Positions 49,397 through 58,826 of a stretch of DNA of 64,000 bases are shown piece after piece. The position numbers and the translations under genes are program-made. The stretch spans positions 372,001 through 436,000 of the forward strand of contig NZ_CP081002.1 in NCBI RefSeq assembly GCF_029590555.1, in the 5' to 3' direction. Every line of letters starts with the position of its first letter. The first letter of the stretch is position 1. The stretch is from Sphingobium sp. V4. Lineage in GTDB: Bacteria; Pseudomonadota; Alphaproteobacteria; Sphingomonadales; Sphingomonadaceae. Under the pieces are notes generated by a model that was not told where the DNA came from, did no database searches, and was given only the letters and a program-made list of their open reading frames with translations.

Positions 49397-51721
49397 ATGA
49401 TCGCAAGACATATCACCGCCTTCGCGCTTGGCGCTTCCTGCCTCGCCATGGCGGCCCCGGCGCTGGCGGAACCTTTGGCCCTGCTGGACCGGCATGGCAG
49501 CCAGGTGGCGATAGAGCCCTATGCCCCCAATATCGTCCGCGTGACGATCGCGCTGGACAAGGCGCTGGCCGAGGCGCCTCCCGGTGATGGACCGAACGCC
49601 CGATCGGATGCGACCGGTTGGACCCACCGCGCGGATGCGAGCGGCGACATATTCTCCTCCTCCGCGCTGACCCTGACGGTCGATGCCAAGGAATGGCCCA
49701 AGGCGCCGACGCAGATGGAGCGCTATTTCGCACCTTCGCTGCCGCCGGTCAGCCTTTCCGTCCGCGACTCGGGCGGCACGCTCCTGACGAAAATGACCGG
49801 CTGGGAAATGGCACCGGTTACGGTCAATGGCGAAAAGACCTTCAAGGTCGGCGCGAGCTTCGAGTCTCCGGCCGACGAACATTATTACGGCCTGGGTCAG
49901 AACCAGGAAGGCTACATGGATCTGCGTGGCAAGCAGATCGACTGCCAGCATCATTACGACGCGCCCGCTGGCGAGACGGTCTGCGTCCCCTTCATGGTGA
50001 CGAACAAGGGCTATGGCATCGTCTGGGACAATCCGGCCCGCACCTTGGTGTGGCCGGGCCTCCACAGCACGACCCGCTGGCAAAGCCAGGTGGGCGAGCG
50101 CGTCTCCTTCTTCGTCATCACCGGCAAGACGACCGACGATCTCTATGCCGGTTACGCAAAGCTCACCGGCGCGACGCCGCTGCCGCCCAAGGCGGGCTTC
50201 GGCCTGATCCAGAGCAAGGCGCGCTACGAGAGCGAGAAGGAACTGCTCGACATCGCCAATGGCTATCGCCAGCGTAACCTGCCGCTCGACGTGATGGTGC
50301 TCGACTGGTTCTACTGGACCCGCATGGGCCAGATGGACATCGACCGGACCTATTTCCCCGATCCCAAGGGGATGAACGACAAGCTGAACGCCATGGGTAT
50401 GCGCTCGATCATCAGCGTCTGGCCCCGCTTCGAGCGCGAATCGCGCTATTTCGACATGCTCGCGACCAAGGGCTGGTTCCTGCATGACAAGGACGGCAAT
50501 CCCATTGACGGCCTGCCAATGCGCTTCGACCGCGCCGGCGCGCTCATCGACAGCACCAACCCGGAGGCGCGCGAATGGTTCTGGGGGAAGATCCGCGACA
50601 ATATCGCGTCCCAGGGTTTCGACTGGCTCTGGCTGGACGAAACCGAGCCGGACCTGGTGCCCGACGGCTATTTCTATGCCAAGGGATCGGGCGACCGCTA
50701 TCACAACCTCTTCCCGCTGGTGCACACCACGGGCGTAGCCGAAGGATCGGAACGCGACCGTCCCGGCTTCCGCAACATGATCCTCGCCAGAGCCGCCTAT
50801 CTCGGGTCGCAGCGCAATGGCGGCCTCTTCTGGTCCTCCGACGTCAAGTCCACTTGGGAAGCGCTCCAGCGCCAGGTGCCCGCCGGGCTTAACTTCACCG
50901 CCTCGGGCCTCGCTTATTGGGGCAGTGACATTGGCGGCTGGCAATGGCCCAGCGGCCCCAGGGCGGAACATCCGATCCTCGTCGATCCCTCCGGGGCCAC
51001 CGCGATGGGCCCGGACTATCCCGACTATCCCGAACTGTTCGTGCGCTGGTTCCAGTATAGCGTCTTCACCCCAACGCTGCGCATCCACGGCCAGCGGCCG
51101 GGCACGGCGCTGTGGGAATATGGCAAGGCGGCCGAGCCGATCCTGGCCGACTGGCTGCGCCTGCGCTACACACTGATGCCCTATATCTATGCGCTGGGCC
51201 GTCACACCTATGATACGGGCGCACCCTTCATGCGCGGCCTGTTCATGGACTTCCCGAAAGATCCGAAGGTCTCCGACATCGGCGATCAATATATGTTCGG
51301 CCCGGCCTTCCTGGTCGCCCCGGTGACGCAGCAGGGCCAGACGAAACGCTCCGTCTACCTGCCCGCCGGCACGGCCTGGTATGATTACTGGACCAACCAG
51401 AAGTTCGAAGGCGGCCAGACGATCGAGGTCGATGCGCCCATCAGCCGGATCCCCCTGTTCGTGAAGGCCGGGTCGATCGTGCCGATGGGCGTGCAGGTGA
51501 AGAGCACGGCGGAGAAGCAGGTGCTGGAAAGCATCCGGGTCTACCCAGGGGCCGACGCCCGCTTCACCCTTTATGACGATGATGGCACGACCAACGCCTA
51601 TCGCAAGGGCGGCAGCAAGGCCGAACTGGTCTGGAATGATGCCGCGAAATCGCTGACGAGCAAGACGAAGCTGCCCACCGGCCAGGCGATCGCCGGCTTG
51701 GTGCAGATCGTCGGCCAATAA
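49397..51721 (+). CDS. GH31 alpha-xylosidase-like glycosidase
   Basis: This 774-residue protein has a signal peptide (ITAFALGASCLAMAAPALAE). An N-terminal beta-sandwich leads to GLGQNQEGYMDLRGKQIDCQ, then the barrel with LDVMVLDWFYWTRMGQMDID, the nucleophile Asp in WLWLDETEPD, the acid/base Asp in LFWSSDVKSTWEAL, and YWGSDIGGW. The region fits alpha-xylosidases that release xylose from xyloglucan oligosaccharides; alpha-glucosidase is the alternative. AGGGA lies eight bases before the ATG at 49397. It follows the GH29 gene and precedes GH1, so debranching and backbone hydrolysis are encoded in order. Confidence 0.9.
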   Translation: MIARHITAFALGASCLAMAAPALAEPLALLDRHGSQVAIEPYAPNIVRVTIALDKALAEAPPGDGPNARSDATGWTHRADASGDIFSSSALTLTVDAKEWPKAPTQMERYFAPSLPPVSLSVRDSGGTLLTKMTGWEMAPVTVNGEKTFKVGASFESPADEHYYGLGQNQEGYMDLRGKQIDCQHHYDAPAGETVCVPFMVTNKGYGIVWDNPARTLVWPGLHSTTRWQSQVGERVSFFVITGKTTDDLYAGYAKLTGATPLPPKAGFGLIQSKARYESEKELLDIANGYRQRNLPLDVMVLDWFYWTRMGQMDIDRTYFPDPKGMNDKLNAMGMRSIISVWPRFERESRYFDMLATKGWFLHDKDGNPIDGLPMRFDRAGALIDSTNPEAREWFWGKIRDNIASQGFDWLWLDETEPDLVPDGYFYAKGSGDRYHNLFPLVHTTGVAEGSERDRPGFRNMILARAAYLGSQRNGGLFWSSDVKSTWEALQRQVPAGLNFTASGLAYWGSDIGGWQWPSGPRAEHPILVDPSGATAMGPDYPDYPELFVRWFQYSVFTPTLRIHGQRPGTALWEYGKAAEPILADWLRLRYTLMPYIYALGRHTYDTGAPFMRGLFMDFPKDPKVSDIGDQYMFGPAFLVAPVTQQGQTKRSVYLPAGTAWYDYWTNQKFEGGQTIEVDAPISRIPLFVKAGSIVPMGVQVKSTAEKQVLESIRVYPGADARFTLYDDDGTTNAYRKGGSKAELVWNDAAKSLTSKTKLPTGQAIAGLVQIVGQ

Positions 51722-51734
51722 GGAGACGAGACAA

Positions 51735-53192
51735 ATGACGGGTATCAACCGCCGTGAACTGGGGCTGGGCCTGGGCGCAGCCGCACTGGGCGCCACGCTG
51801 ACCGGAGGCACGGCTGCGACCGCGCAGGCCGCGCCGAACGCCGCCCCGCAGGACGCGCTTTCCTTCCCGTCCGACTTTCTCTGGGGCTGCGCCACCGCAG
51901 CCTACCAGATCGAGGGCGCAGCGAAGGAAGATGGCCGCGGCCTCACCAACTGGGACGTCTTTTCCCACACCCCCGGCAAGGTCGCCAATGGCGACACCGG
52001 CGACGTCGCCTGCGACAGCTATCACCGCTATCAGGACGACATCGCGCTGCTCAAGGCGCTGGGCGTGAAGGCCTATCGCTTCTCGATCGCCTGGTCGCGC
52101 ATCTTCCCCGATGGCAAGGGCAATCCGAACCAGAAGGGCGTGGACTATTATAACCGCCTGGTCGACGGCCTGCTGGCGGCGGGCATCACCCCGCATGTCA
52201 CGCTGTTCCACTGGGATCTGCCCCATGCCCTACCGGGCGGCTGGCAAAACCGCGACACGTCCTACGCCTTCGCCGACTATGCCGGCTACACGGCCGGCAA
52301 GCTGGGCGACCGGGTCCGGCATTTCATGACGGTCAACGAACTGCGCTGCTTCACCGACCTGAGCTACATGACCGGCGGCAAGGCACCGGGCCTCAAGCTG
52401 CCGATGGGGCAGGTCAACCAGATCCGCCACCATGGCGTGCTGGCCCATGGCCTGGGCGTGCAGGCGATCCGGGCTGCGACGAAAGCAGGGACGCAAGTCG
52501 GCATCGCCGACAATCCCAATATCTACGTCCCCGCGATCGAGACCCCCGAACATATCGAGGCGGTAAAGAAGGCGGTGCGTGAAGAAAACGCCATGTTCCT
52601 GACGGCGATCATGGAGGGACGCTATATCGACAGCTATCTGACCGCGCAGGGCAAGGACGCGCCCAAGGTCAAGGATGGCGACATGAAGCTGATCGGCGCG
52701 CCGCTCGATTTCCTGTCGGTCAATGTCTATACCGGCAACACGGTGCGCGCCGATCCGTCTTCGGTTTCGGGTTACAAAATCCTGCCCCATCCCGGCCAGG
52801 CGCCGCGTATGCCCTCGCCGTGGCTCTATGTGACACCCGAAGTCATCTATTGGGGGATGCGTGCCATAGCCGAGAACTGGAAACCCAAGGGACTCTATAT
52901 CTCCGAAAATGGCTGCTCGGCCGACGACAAGGTTTCGGCGGACGGCAAGGTCTATGACACTGACCGCGTCATGTATCTGCGCAATTATATGACGCACCTC
53001 CAGCGCGCCACGCGCGAAGGGCTGCCCGTCAAGGGCTATTTCGTCTGGAGCCTGATGGACAATTTCGAGTGGGAGGACGGCTATACCAAGCTATTCGGCA
53101 TCCACCATGTCGACTTCAAGACCCAGAAGCGCACCCCCAAGCTCAGCGCCGACTGGTATCGCGAACTGGTCCGCACCAATCATTTGGTCTGA
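51735..53192 (+). CDS. GH1 beta-glucosidase, exported
   Basis: This 485-residue protein has a twin-arginine-like N-terminus (INRRELGLGLGAAALGATLT) with cleavage near AQA-AP. GH1 motifs are FLWGCATAAYQIEGA, the acid/base E202 in MTVNELR (family NEP, here NEL), nucleophile E391 in YISENGCS, and GYFVWSLMDNFEWEDGY. It would hydrolyse the beta-glucan ends left after xylose removal. It is the last gene of the IclR-led operon and ends 12 bp from the convergent LysR gene. Confidence 0.93.
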   Translation: MTGINRRELGLGLGAAALGATLTGGTAATAQAAPNAAPQDALSFPSDFLWGCATAAYQIEGAAKEDGRGLTNWDVFSHTPGKVANGDTGDVACDSYHRYQDDIALLKALGVKAYRFSIAWSRIFPDGKGNPNQKGVDYYNRLVDGLLAAGITPHVTLFHWDLPHALPGGWQNRDTSYAFADYAGYTAGKLGDRVRHFMTVNELRCFTDLSYMTGGKAPGLKLPMGQVNQIRHHGVLAHGLGVQAIRAATKAGTQVGIADNPNIYVPAIETPEHIEAVKKAVREENAMFLTAIMEGRYIDSYLTAQGKDAPKVKDGDMKLIGAPLDFLSVNVYTGNTVRADPSSVSGYKILPHPGQAPRMPSPWLYVTPEVIYWGMRAIAENWKPKGLYISENGCSADDKVSADGKVYDTDRVMYLRNYMTHLQRATREGLPVKGYFVWSLMDNFEWEDGYTKLFGIHHVDFKTQKRTPKLSADWYRELVRTNHLV

Positions 53193-53204
53193 CCGTCCTC
53201 TTCA

Positions 53205-54131
53205 TTATCCAGACAAGACCGCTGAGGGCGATGGTTCCCAACCGTCCTCGGCGGTCAATATCGTCTCCTTGAACGCATGTGCGGTCGGGGACAGAATTTT
53301 CCGGTGGATCAACCACAAGCGACTTTTGACCGGCGTCGCGAAAGACCGATAGGTCAGGTTGTCGACGTGCAAGCGGGTCAGCGACCGCGCCAGGATCGTG
53401 GCGCCAAATCCGGCAGCCACCAGGCCGAGCAGCGTCGCGAGACTGCCGGCCTCCTGCGCGATGTTCGGCCGAAAACCCGCCTGTTCGCACATCGCCAGAA
53501 AATGCTCGTTGAAACCGGCGCCGGCAACCGCCCCGTACAATACCAGCGGTTCATCCTTAAGGTCGTCGATCGCCGGATTGCGCGGCTGCCGCGCCAGCCG
53601 ATGATCCTGCCGGATCGCCAGGAACATCTCCTCCTCGACCAATTGCAGGGGCACGAGGCCGTCGGGCAGGACGGGCTGATCGAAACAGCGCACGATCGCC
53701 ACATCCATATGGCCGCGCTCCACGGCATCGATCTGCCCGTCCCGCCCCAATTCCTGCAGGTTGAGCGTTACATTCGGGAATGACTGCCGGAACTGGTACA
53801 GCGCCCTGGCGAGGCGCGGAACGAACGGTCCCGATGCAGTGAAGCCCAGGGACAGGTGGCCGATCTGTCCCATCTGCGCCAGCCGCGCAGTCTGCGCCGC
53901 CCGTTCGGCCTGCGCGATCGTCGCGCGCGCTTCGGGCGCGAACAGCCGCCCTGCTTCGGTCAAACTCACGCGCCGGCTCGTGCGGTCGAACAAGCGGACA
54001 CCCAATTCTTCTTCCAGCGATCTTATCTGTTGGCTGAGCGGAGGTTGCGAGATGCCGAGACGCAAGGCGGCCCGGCCGAAATGCATTTCCTCGGCCACGC
54101 ACAGGAAATAGCGCAAATGTCGCAAATCCAT
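53205..54131 (-). CDS. LysR-family regulator, divergent from RND efflux genes
   Basis: This 308-residue LysR protein has the DNA-binding part MDLRHLRYFLCVAEEMHFGR, AALRLGISQPPLSQQIRSLE and LFDRTSRRVSLTEAGR, and an effector domain (LSLGFTASGPFVPRLARALY, then MDVAIVRCFDQPVLP and GFGATILARSLTRL). It is transcribed away from the efflux operon across a 305-bp gap, the usual layout for a LysR regulator and its target, so it probably controls that operon. The inducer is unknown. Confidence 0.9.
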   Translation of the reverse strand: MDLRHLRYFLCVAEEMHFGRAALRLGISQPPLSQQIRSLEEELGVRLFDRTSRRVSLTEAGRLFAPEARATIAQAERAAQTARLAQMGQIGHLSLGFTASGPFVPRLARALYQFRQSFPNVTLNLQELGRDGQIDAVERGHMDVAIVRCFDQPVLPDGLVPLQLVEEEMFLAIRQDHRLARQPRNPAIDDLKDEPLVLYGAVAGAGFNEHFLAMCEQAGFRPNIAQEAGSLATLLGLVAAGFGATILARSLTRLHVDNLTYRSFATPVKSRLWLIHRKILSPTAHAFKETILTAEDGWEPSPSAVLSG

Positions 54132-54436
54132 GAATCAAGACGTCCAAGCTATCAATACAGCCATATTATATATTAGACGCGACAAATTCCAGGTTGCATG
54201 GCGAAACTGGATGTGGCGATGGTTCGCCGTCGTTCCGAAGGCCATGTGCGATCCGCCCCCGATGCCGTAGCCTGCCGGACCCGGACCATCGTCACATTCA
54301 TGAATGACATTCGTCAGATCATGCCGCGCCAAGCGGCTTTATCCGCCGGGATGGTTGCGCTAACAACGAGCTGTTCCTTCAGGAGAGGCATTTTTCTCAC
54401 GTCCGGCAGTCCCGCCGGGATGTTCCGGAGTCGTGC
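54132..54436. promoter_or_regulatory. intergenic region LysR / RND with two candidate sites
   Basis: This 305-bp gap between divergent genes contains an AT-rich segment close to the LysR start (about 54150-54180, including TATTATATATTA), a likely promoter. It also contains a perfect palindrome CATTCATGAATG at 54295-54306, about 130 bp before the permease, which could bind a dimeric regulator. GGAG lies seven bases before the permease ATG. I see no gene in it. Confidence 0.45.
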
Positions 54437-57400
54437 ATGATCGGTATCGTCAAGGTTGCGCTCAACCGCCCCCTGACCTTCATTGTGATGGCGATACTGG
54501 TCGCGATCGTGGGGCTGCTCGCTGCCTTCCGCACACCCGTCGACATGTTCCCCAACATCCGCATCCCGGTCGTGGCGGTCGCTTGGCAATATGCCGGCCT
54601 TTCGCCCGAAGACATGTCCAACCGGATCGTCGGCCCCTATGAACGCGTGCTGACCACCACCGTCAACGACATCGAACATATCGAAAGCCAGTCGCTCCAG
54701 GGCGTGGGCATCATCAAGATCTATTTTCAGCCGGGCGCCGACATCCGCACCGCGACCGCGCAGGTGACGTCCATCTCGCAGACCGTACTGCGCCAGATGC
54801 CGCCGGGCATCACCCCGCCGCTCATCCTGAACTACAGCGCCTCGACCGTGCCGATCCTGCAACTTGCCCTCTCTGGCAAGGGCCTGTCGGAACAGCAGCT
54901 CTTCGATCTGGGCCAGAACCAGATTCGTCCGCAACTCGTCACCATTCCCGGCCTCGCCATGCCCTTCCCTTCGGGCGGCAAGCAGCGACAGGTGCAGATC
55001 GACCTCAACCCGCTGGCGCTCCAGTCCAAGGGGCTCTCGGCGCAGGATGTCGGCAATGCGATCGCCGCGCAGAACCAGATCAATCCCGCAGGCTTCGTCA
55101 AGGTCGGCGCGACCCAGTATAGCGTGCGCCTGAACAATGCACCAAGTTCCATCGAGGCGCTGAACGATTTGCCGGTAAAGGTCGTCAACGGCGCGACCAT
55201 CTACATGCGCGACGTCGCCTATGTCCGCGACGGCAGCGGTCCGCAGCAGAATATCGTCCATGTGGAAGGCAGCCGCTCTGCACTGCTGACGGTGCTCAAA
55301 AATGGCGCGACCTCGACCCTGGCGATCGTCGACGGGGTGAAGGAGGCCCTGCCCCGCATTGCAGCCACCCTGCCGGACAATCTCAGGATCTTGCCGGTCG
55401 GCGATCAGTCCCTGTTCGTGAAGGCAGCGGTCGAGGGCGTGATTCACGAAGGCGCGATCGCGGCGGCATTGACCTCGCTGATGATCCTGCTGTTTCTCGG
55501 CAGTTGGCGGTCGACCGTCATCATCGCCCTGTCGATCCCGCTGGCGATCCTGGCCGCCATCGCGGCGCTGGCGGCGTTCGGGCAAACGCTCAACGTCATG
55601 ACGCTGGGCGGCCTGGCGCTGGCGGTCGGCATCCTGGTCGACGACGCCACCGTGACGATCGAGAATATCAACTGGCACCTGGAACAGGGCAAGGGCGTTA
55701 CCCAGGCCATATTGGACGGCGCGGCGCAGATCGTCGCGCCCGCCTTCGTCGCCCTGCTCTGCATCTGCATCGTGTTCGTGCCGATGTTCTTCCTGCCGGG
55801 CGTCGCGGGCTTCCTGTTCGTGCCGATGGCGCTTTCGGTGGTCTTCGCGATGATCGCGTCCTTCATCCTGTCGCGCACGCTGGTCCCCACGCTCGCCATG
55901 TATCTGCTGAGACCGCATGTCGATCATGGCGACGCGCACATGAGCGGCAATGCGGCATCCCGCAATCCGCTCGTCCGCTTTCAGCGCAGATTCGAAGCGC
56001 GCTTCGAAGCGATCCGCACCGGCTATATCGGTTTGCTCCGCCGCGCCCTTGATGCCCGCAAGCCCTTCCTGCTGGGCTTCATGGGAATCGTGATACTGTC
56101 CTTCGGACTGCTGCCGATGCTGGGCAGCAACTTCTTCCCGTCGGTCGATTCGGGCCAGATCGCCATGCATATCCGCGTCCCGGTCGGGTCGCGGATCGAA
56201 GATACCGCCGCCCGCTTCGACCGGATCGGGCGGGAAGTGCGCAAGATGATCCCGGCCGCCGAACTGGGATCGATCACCGACAATATCGGCCTGCCGGTCA
56301 GTTCCATCAACACCGTCTACAATAATAGCGGCACCATCGGCCCGCAGGATGGCGACATGCTGATCGCCCTCAATCATGGCCACCGCCCGACCGATCGGAT
56401 CGTCGCCGAATTGCGCCGCGAACTGCCGCGCCGCTTCCCCGGCACGACCTTCGCGTTCCTGCCCGCCGACATTACGAGCCAGATATTGAACTTCGGCGCA
56501 CCCGCCCCGATCGACATCCAGATCGCCGGCAAGGATGCCCAGGCCAATCGCGCCTATGCCCAGAAGCTGCTGGCCCGGATCGCGACCATTCCCGGCCTGG
56601 CCGACGGCCGCATCCAGCAGCCCGGCCGCGCGCCGCAACTCGACATCGATGTCGACCGATCGCGTGTCGGCCAGTTCGGCCTGACCGAGCGTGACGTCAC
56701 GACCAGCCTGGCGAGCCAGCTGGCCGGCACGTCGCAGACCGCGCCCGTCTTCTTCGTGAACCCCGAAAATGGCGTACAATATCCGGTCGTCGCGCAGGCG
56801 CCCGAATATCTGGTGGGCTCGCTCAGCGACCTCGCCAACGTCCCCGTCTCAGGCACCAACGCGACGGCGGTGCAGCCGCTGGGGGGGCTTGCGACCATCC
56901 TTCGGTCCAGCACCGTGCCGGTCGTGTCCCACTATAATATCGCGCCCGTACTGGACATCTTCGCCACCACCCAGGGCCGCGATCTCGGTGCGGTGGCCGG
57001 TGACATCGAAAAGGTCATCCAGTCGATGGAAAAGGACCAGCCCAAAGGTGCGACCGTCACCATCCGGGGCCAATATGCGACGATGAACACGGCCTTTTCG
57101 GGTCTGGGCTTCGGCCTTGCCGGCGCGGTGGTGCTGATCTACCTGCTGATCGTCGTGAATTTCCAGAGCTGGGTCGACCCCTTCGTCATCATCACCGCCC
57201 TGCCCGCGGCCCTTGCCGGCATCATATGGATGCTGTTCATGACCGGCACCACCTTGTCGGTCCCGGCCCTGACCGGCGCAATCATGTGCATGGGGGTGGC
57301 GACCGCCAACGCGATCCTCGTGGTCAGCTTCGCCCGTGAACGGCTCGCCGAACTGGGGGATGCGACCAAGGCCGCGCTTGAAGCCGGGATGGTCCGCTTC

Positions 57401-57628
57401 CGCCCCGTGCTGATGACCGCACTCGCCATGATCATCGGCATGGGCCCGATGGCGCTCGGCCTCGGCGAGGGCGGCGAGCAGAATGCCCCGCTCGGCCGCG
57501 CGGTCGTCGGCGGCCTGGTGTGCGCCACCATCGCCACCCTCTTCTTCGTCCCCACCGTCTTCGCCCTTGTCCACCGCAAGCAAGGGCAACAGCCCGTCAC
57601 CATGGAAATGCAGCCCAACCATGTCTGA
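54437..57628 (+). CDS. RND efflux permease (HAE1/AcrB-like)
   Basis: This 1063-residue inner-membrane pump has the AcrB plan: an N-terminal helix (ALNRPLTFIVMAILVAIVGL), a large periplasmic loop (IRIPVVAVAWQYAGLSPEDM), a first helix bundle with the proton-relay pair in VGILVDDATVTIENI, a second periplasmic loop and a second helix bundle ending in LFFVPTVFALVHRKQG. It expels toxic compounds using the proton gradient. It is the first gene of the operon, before the adaptor and the outer-membrane factor; most operons of this kind begin with the adaptor. The adaptor start lies within its last eight bases. Confidence 0.95.
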   Translation: MIGIVKVALNRPLTFIVMAILVAIVGLLAAFRTPVDMFPNIRIPVVAVAWQYAGLSPEDMSNRIVGPYERVLTTTVNDIEHIESQSLQGVGIIKIYFQPGADIRTATAQVTSISQTVLRQMPPGITPPLILNYSASTVPILQLALSGKGLSEQQLFDLGQNQIRPQLVTIPGLAMPFPSGGKQRQVQIDLNPLALQSKGLSAQDVGNAIAAQNQINPAGFVKVGATQYSVRLNNAPSSIEALNDLPVKVVNGATIYMRDVAYVRDGSGPQQNIVHVEGSRSALLTVLKNGATSTLAIVDGVKEALPRIAATLPDNLRILPVGDQSLFVKAAVEGVIHEGAIAAALTSLMILLFLGSWRSTVIIALSIPLAILAAIAALAAFGQTLNVMTLGGLALAVGILVDDATVTIENINWHLEQGKGVTQAILDGAAQIVAPAFVALLCICIVFVPMFFLPGVAGFLFVPMALSVVFAMIASFILSRTLVPTLAMYLLRPHVDHGDAHMSGNAASRNPLVRFQRRFEARFEAIRTGYIGLLRRALDARKPFLLGFMGIVILSFGLLPMLGSNFFPSVDSGQIAMHIRVPVGSRIEDTAARFDRIGREVRKMIPAAELGSITDNIGLPVSSINTVYNNSGTIGPQDGDMLIALNHGHRPTDRIVAELRRELPRRFPGTTFAFLPADITSQILNFGAPAPIDIQIAGKDAQANRAYAQKLLARIATIPGLADGRIQQPGRAPQLDIDVDRSRVGQFGLTERDVTTSLASQLAGTSQTAPVFFVNPENGVQYPVVAQAPEYLVGSLSDLANVPVSGTNATAVQPLGGLATILRSSTVPVVSHYNIAPVLDIFATTQGRDLGAVAGDIEKVIQSMEKDQPKGATVTIRGQYATMNTAFSGLGFGLAGAVVLIYLLIVVNFQSWVDPFVIITALPAALAGIIWMLFMTGTTLSVPALTGAIMCMGVATANAILVVSFARERLAELGDATKAALEAGMVRFRPVLMTALAMIIGMGPMALGLGEGGEQNAPLGRAVVGGLVCATIATLFFVPTVFALVHRKQGQQPVTMEMQPNHV

Positions 57629-58826
57629 GCAGAACGCCCCCATCGAGAACCCCGCCCAGGCCGGACCCGATAGCCGCACCCTGAAGCGCGTCGGCATTGG
57701 CGCGGCCATCCTGGCCATCGCGGTCGTCGGCGCCGGTATCGCCTCACGCATCAGCGCGACCAACCAGCTGCGCCAGACCGCAGCGGAAGCGGCCCTGCCT
57801 GTCGTGGCGATTGTGACGCCCACCGCTGACGCGGAGGCGAACGCACTCGTGCTGCCTGGCAATGTCCAGGCGTTCAACAGCGCCGCCATCTATGCCCGCA
57901 CCAATGGCTATGTCCGCCGCTGGCTGGCCGACATCGGCGATCACGTCCATGCGGGCCAGCCGCTCGCGATTCTCGACGCGCCCGAAGTCGACCAGCAACT
58001 CGCCGCCGCACAGGCGGACTATCAGACGGCGCTGGCCAACCAGCGGCTGGCGGCCACGACGGCGAAGCGCTGGGCCAGCATGTTGAAGGAAGATGCCGTT
58101 TCGCAGCAGGAGACGGATGAGAAAGCCGGCGATCTCGCCGCGCGTGTCGCCGTATCCAATGCCGCGCTCGCCAATGTAAAACGACTGAAGGCGCTCCAGG
58201 GATTCACTCGCCTGACTGCTCCTTTCGATGGCGTCGTCACCAGCCGCTCGGCGCAGATCGGCGCGCTCGTCGTCGCGGGCAATGCCGCGGCGCAGCCTCT
58301 CTTCACCGTGTCGGACGTGCATCGCGTGCGTATCTATGTCCGCGTGCCGCAGGGCTATTCGGCCGCCGTCAGGCCCGGCAATATGGCGACCCTGTCGCTG
58401 CCCGAATATCCGGAGCGGAGCTTTCCCGCCACCATGACAAGCAGCGCCGGCGCGGTCGACCCGCAATCCGGCGCCGTTCTGGTGCAGTTGCAGGCGGCCA
58501 ATCCCGACGCGGCGCTCAAGCCCGGCGCATTCGCGCAGGTGCGTTTCCAGGTCGATGCCGGCCGAGGCAACGGATTGACGCTGCCGGGCAGCGCGATCCT
58601 CTACGGCAATGACGGCCCGACGGTCGCCGTGGTCGGCCGGGATGGCCGCGTGACGGTGAAGCCAGTCACCATCGCCCGCGACGAAGGGGCGAGCGTCCAG
58701 CTGTCGGGCGGCGTGACCTTGGCGGACAAGGTCATCGACACTCCGCCGGACGCGATCCGCACGGGCGACCGCGTTCAGGTGCAGGCGGCGGCGGCCGGTG
58801 GAAAGGGCGCCGCGCATGGGCGTTGA
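57621..58826 (+). CDS. RND efflux adaptor (membrane fusion protein)
   Basis: This 401-residue adaptor has one N-terminal membrane helix (RVGIGAAILAIAVVGAGIAS). The lipoyl halves follow (VLPGNVQAFNSAAIYARTNG, with YVRRWLADIGDHVHAGQPLA), then a helical hairpin (QADYQTALANQRLAATTAKR), FTRLTAPFDGVVTSRSAQIG and a beta-barrel domain. It links the permease to the outer-membrane factor in the periplasm. Its start overlaps the permease end by eight bases, and its end overlaps the next gene by eleven. Confidence 0.93.
   Translation: MSEQNAPIENPAQAGPDSRTLKRVGIGAAILAIAVVGAGIASRISATNQLRQTAAEAALPVVAIVTPTADAEANALVLPGNVQAFNSAAIYARTNGYVRRWLADIGDHVHAGQPLAILDAPEVDQQLAAAQADYQTALANQRLAATTAKRWASMLKEDAVSQQETDEKAGDLAARVAVSNAALANVKRLKALQGFTRLTAPFDGVVTSRSAQIGALVVAGNAAAQPLFTVSDVHRVRIYVRVPQGYSAAVRPGNMATLSLPEYPERSFPATMTSSAGAVDPQSGAVLVQLQAANPDAALKPGAFAQVRFQVDAGRGNGLTLPGSAILYGNDGPTVAVVGRDGRVTVKPVTIARDEGASVQLSGGVTLADKVIDTPPDAIRTGDRVQVQAAAAGGKGAAHGR

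Noticed and set aside
54314..56779. 821-codon open frame on the minus strand opposite the RND permease
   Set aside because: Asp/His/Arg-rich low-complexity translation with no family match, an antisense shadow of the permease.
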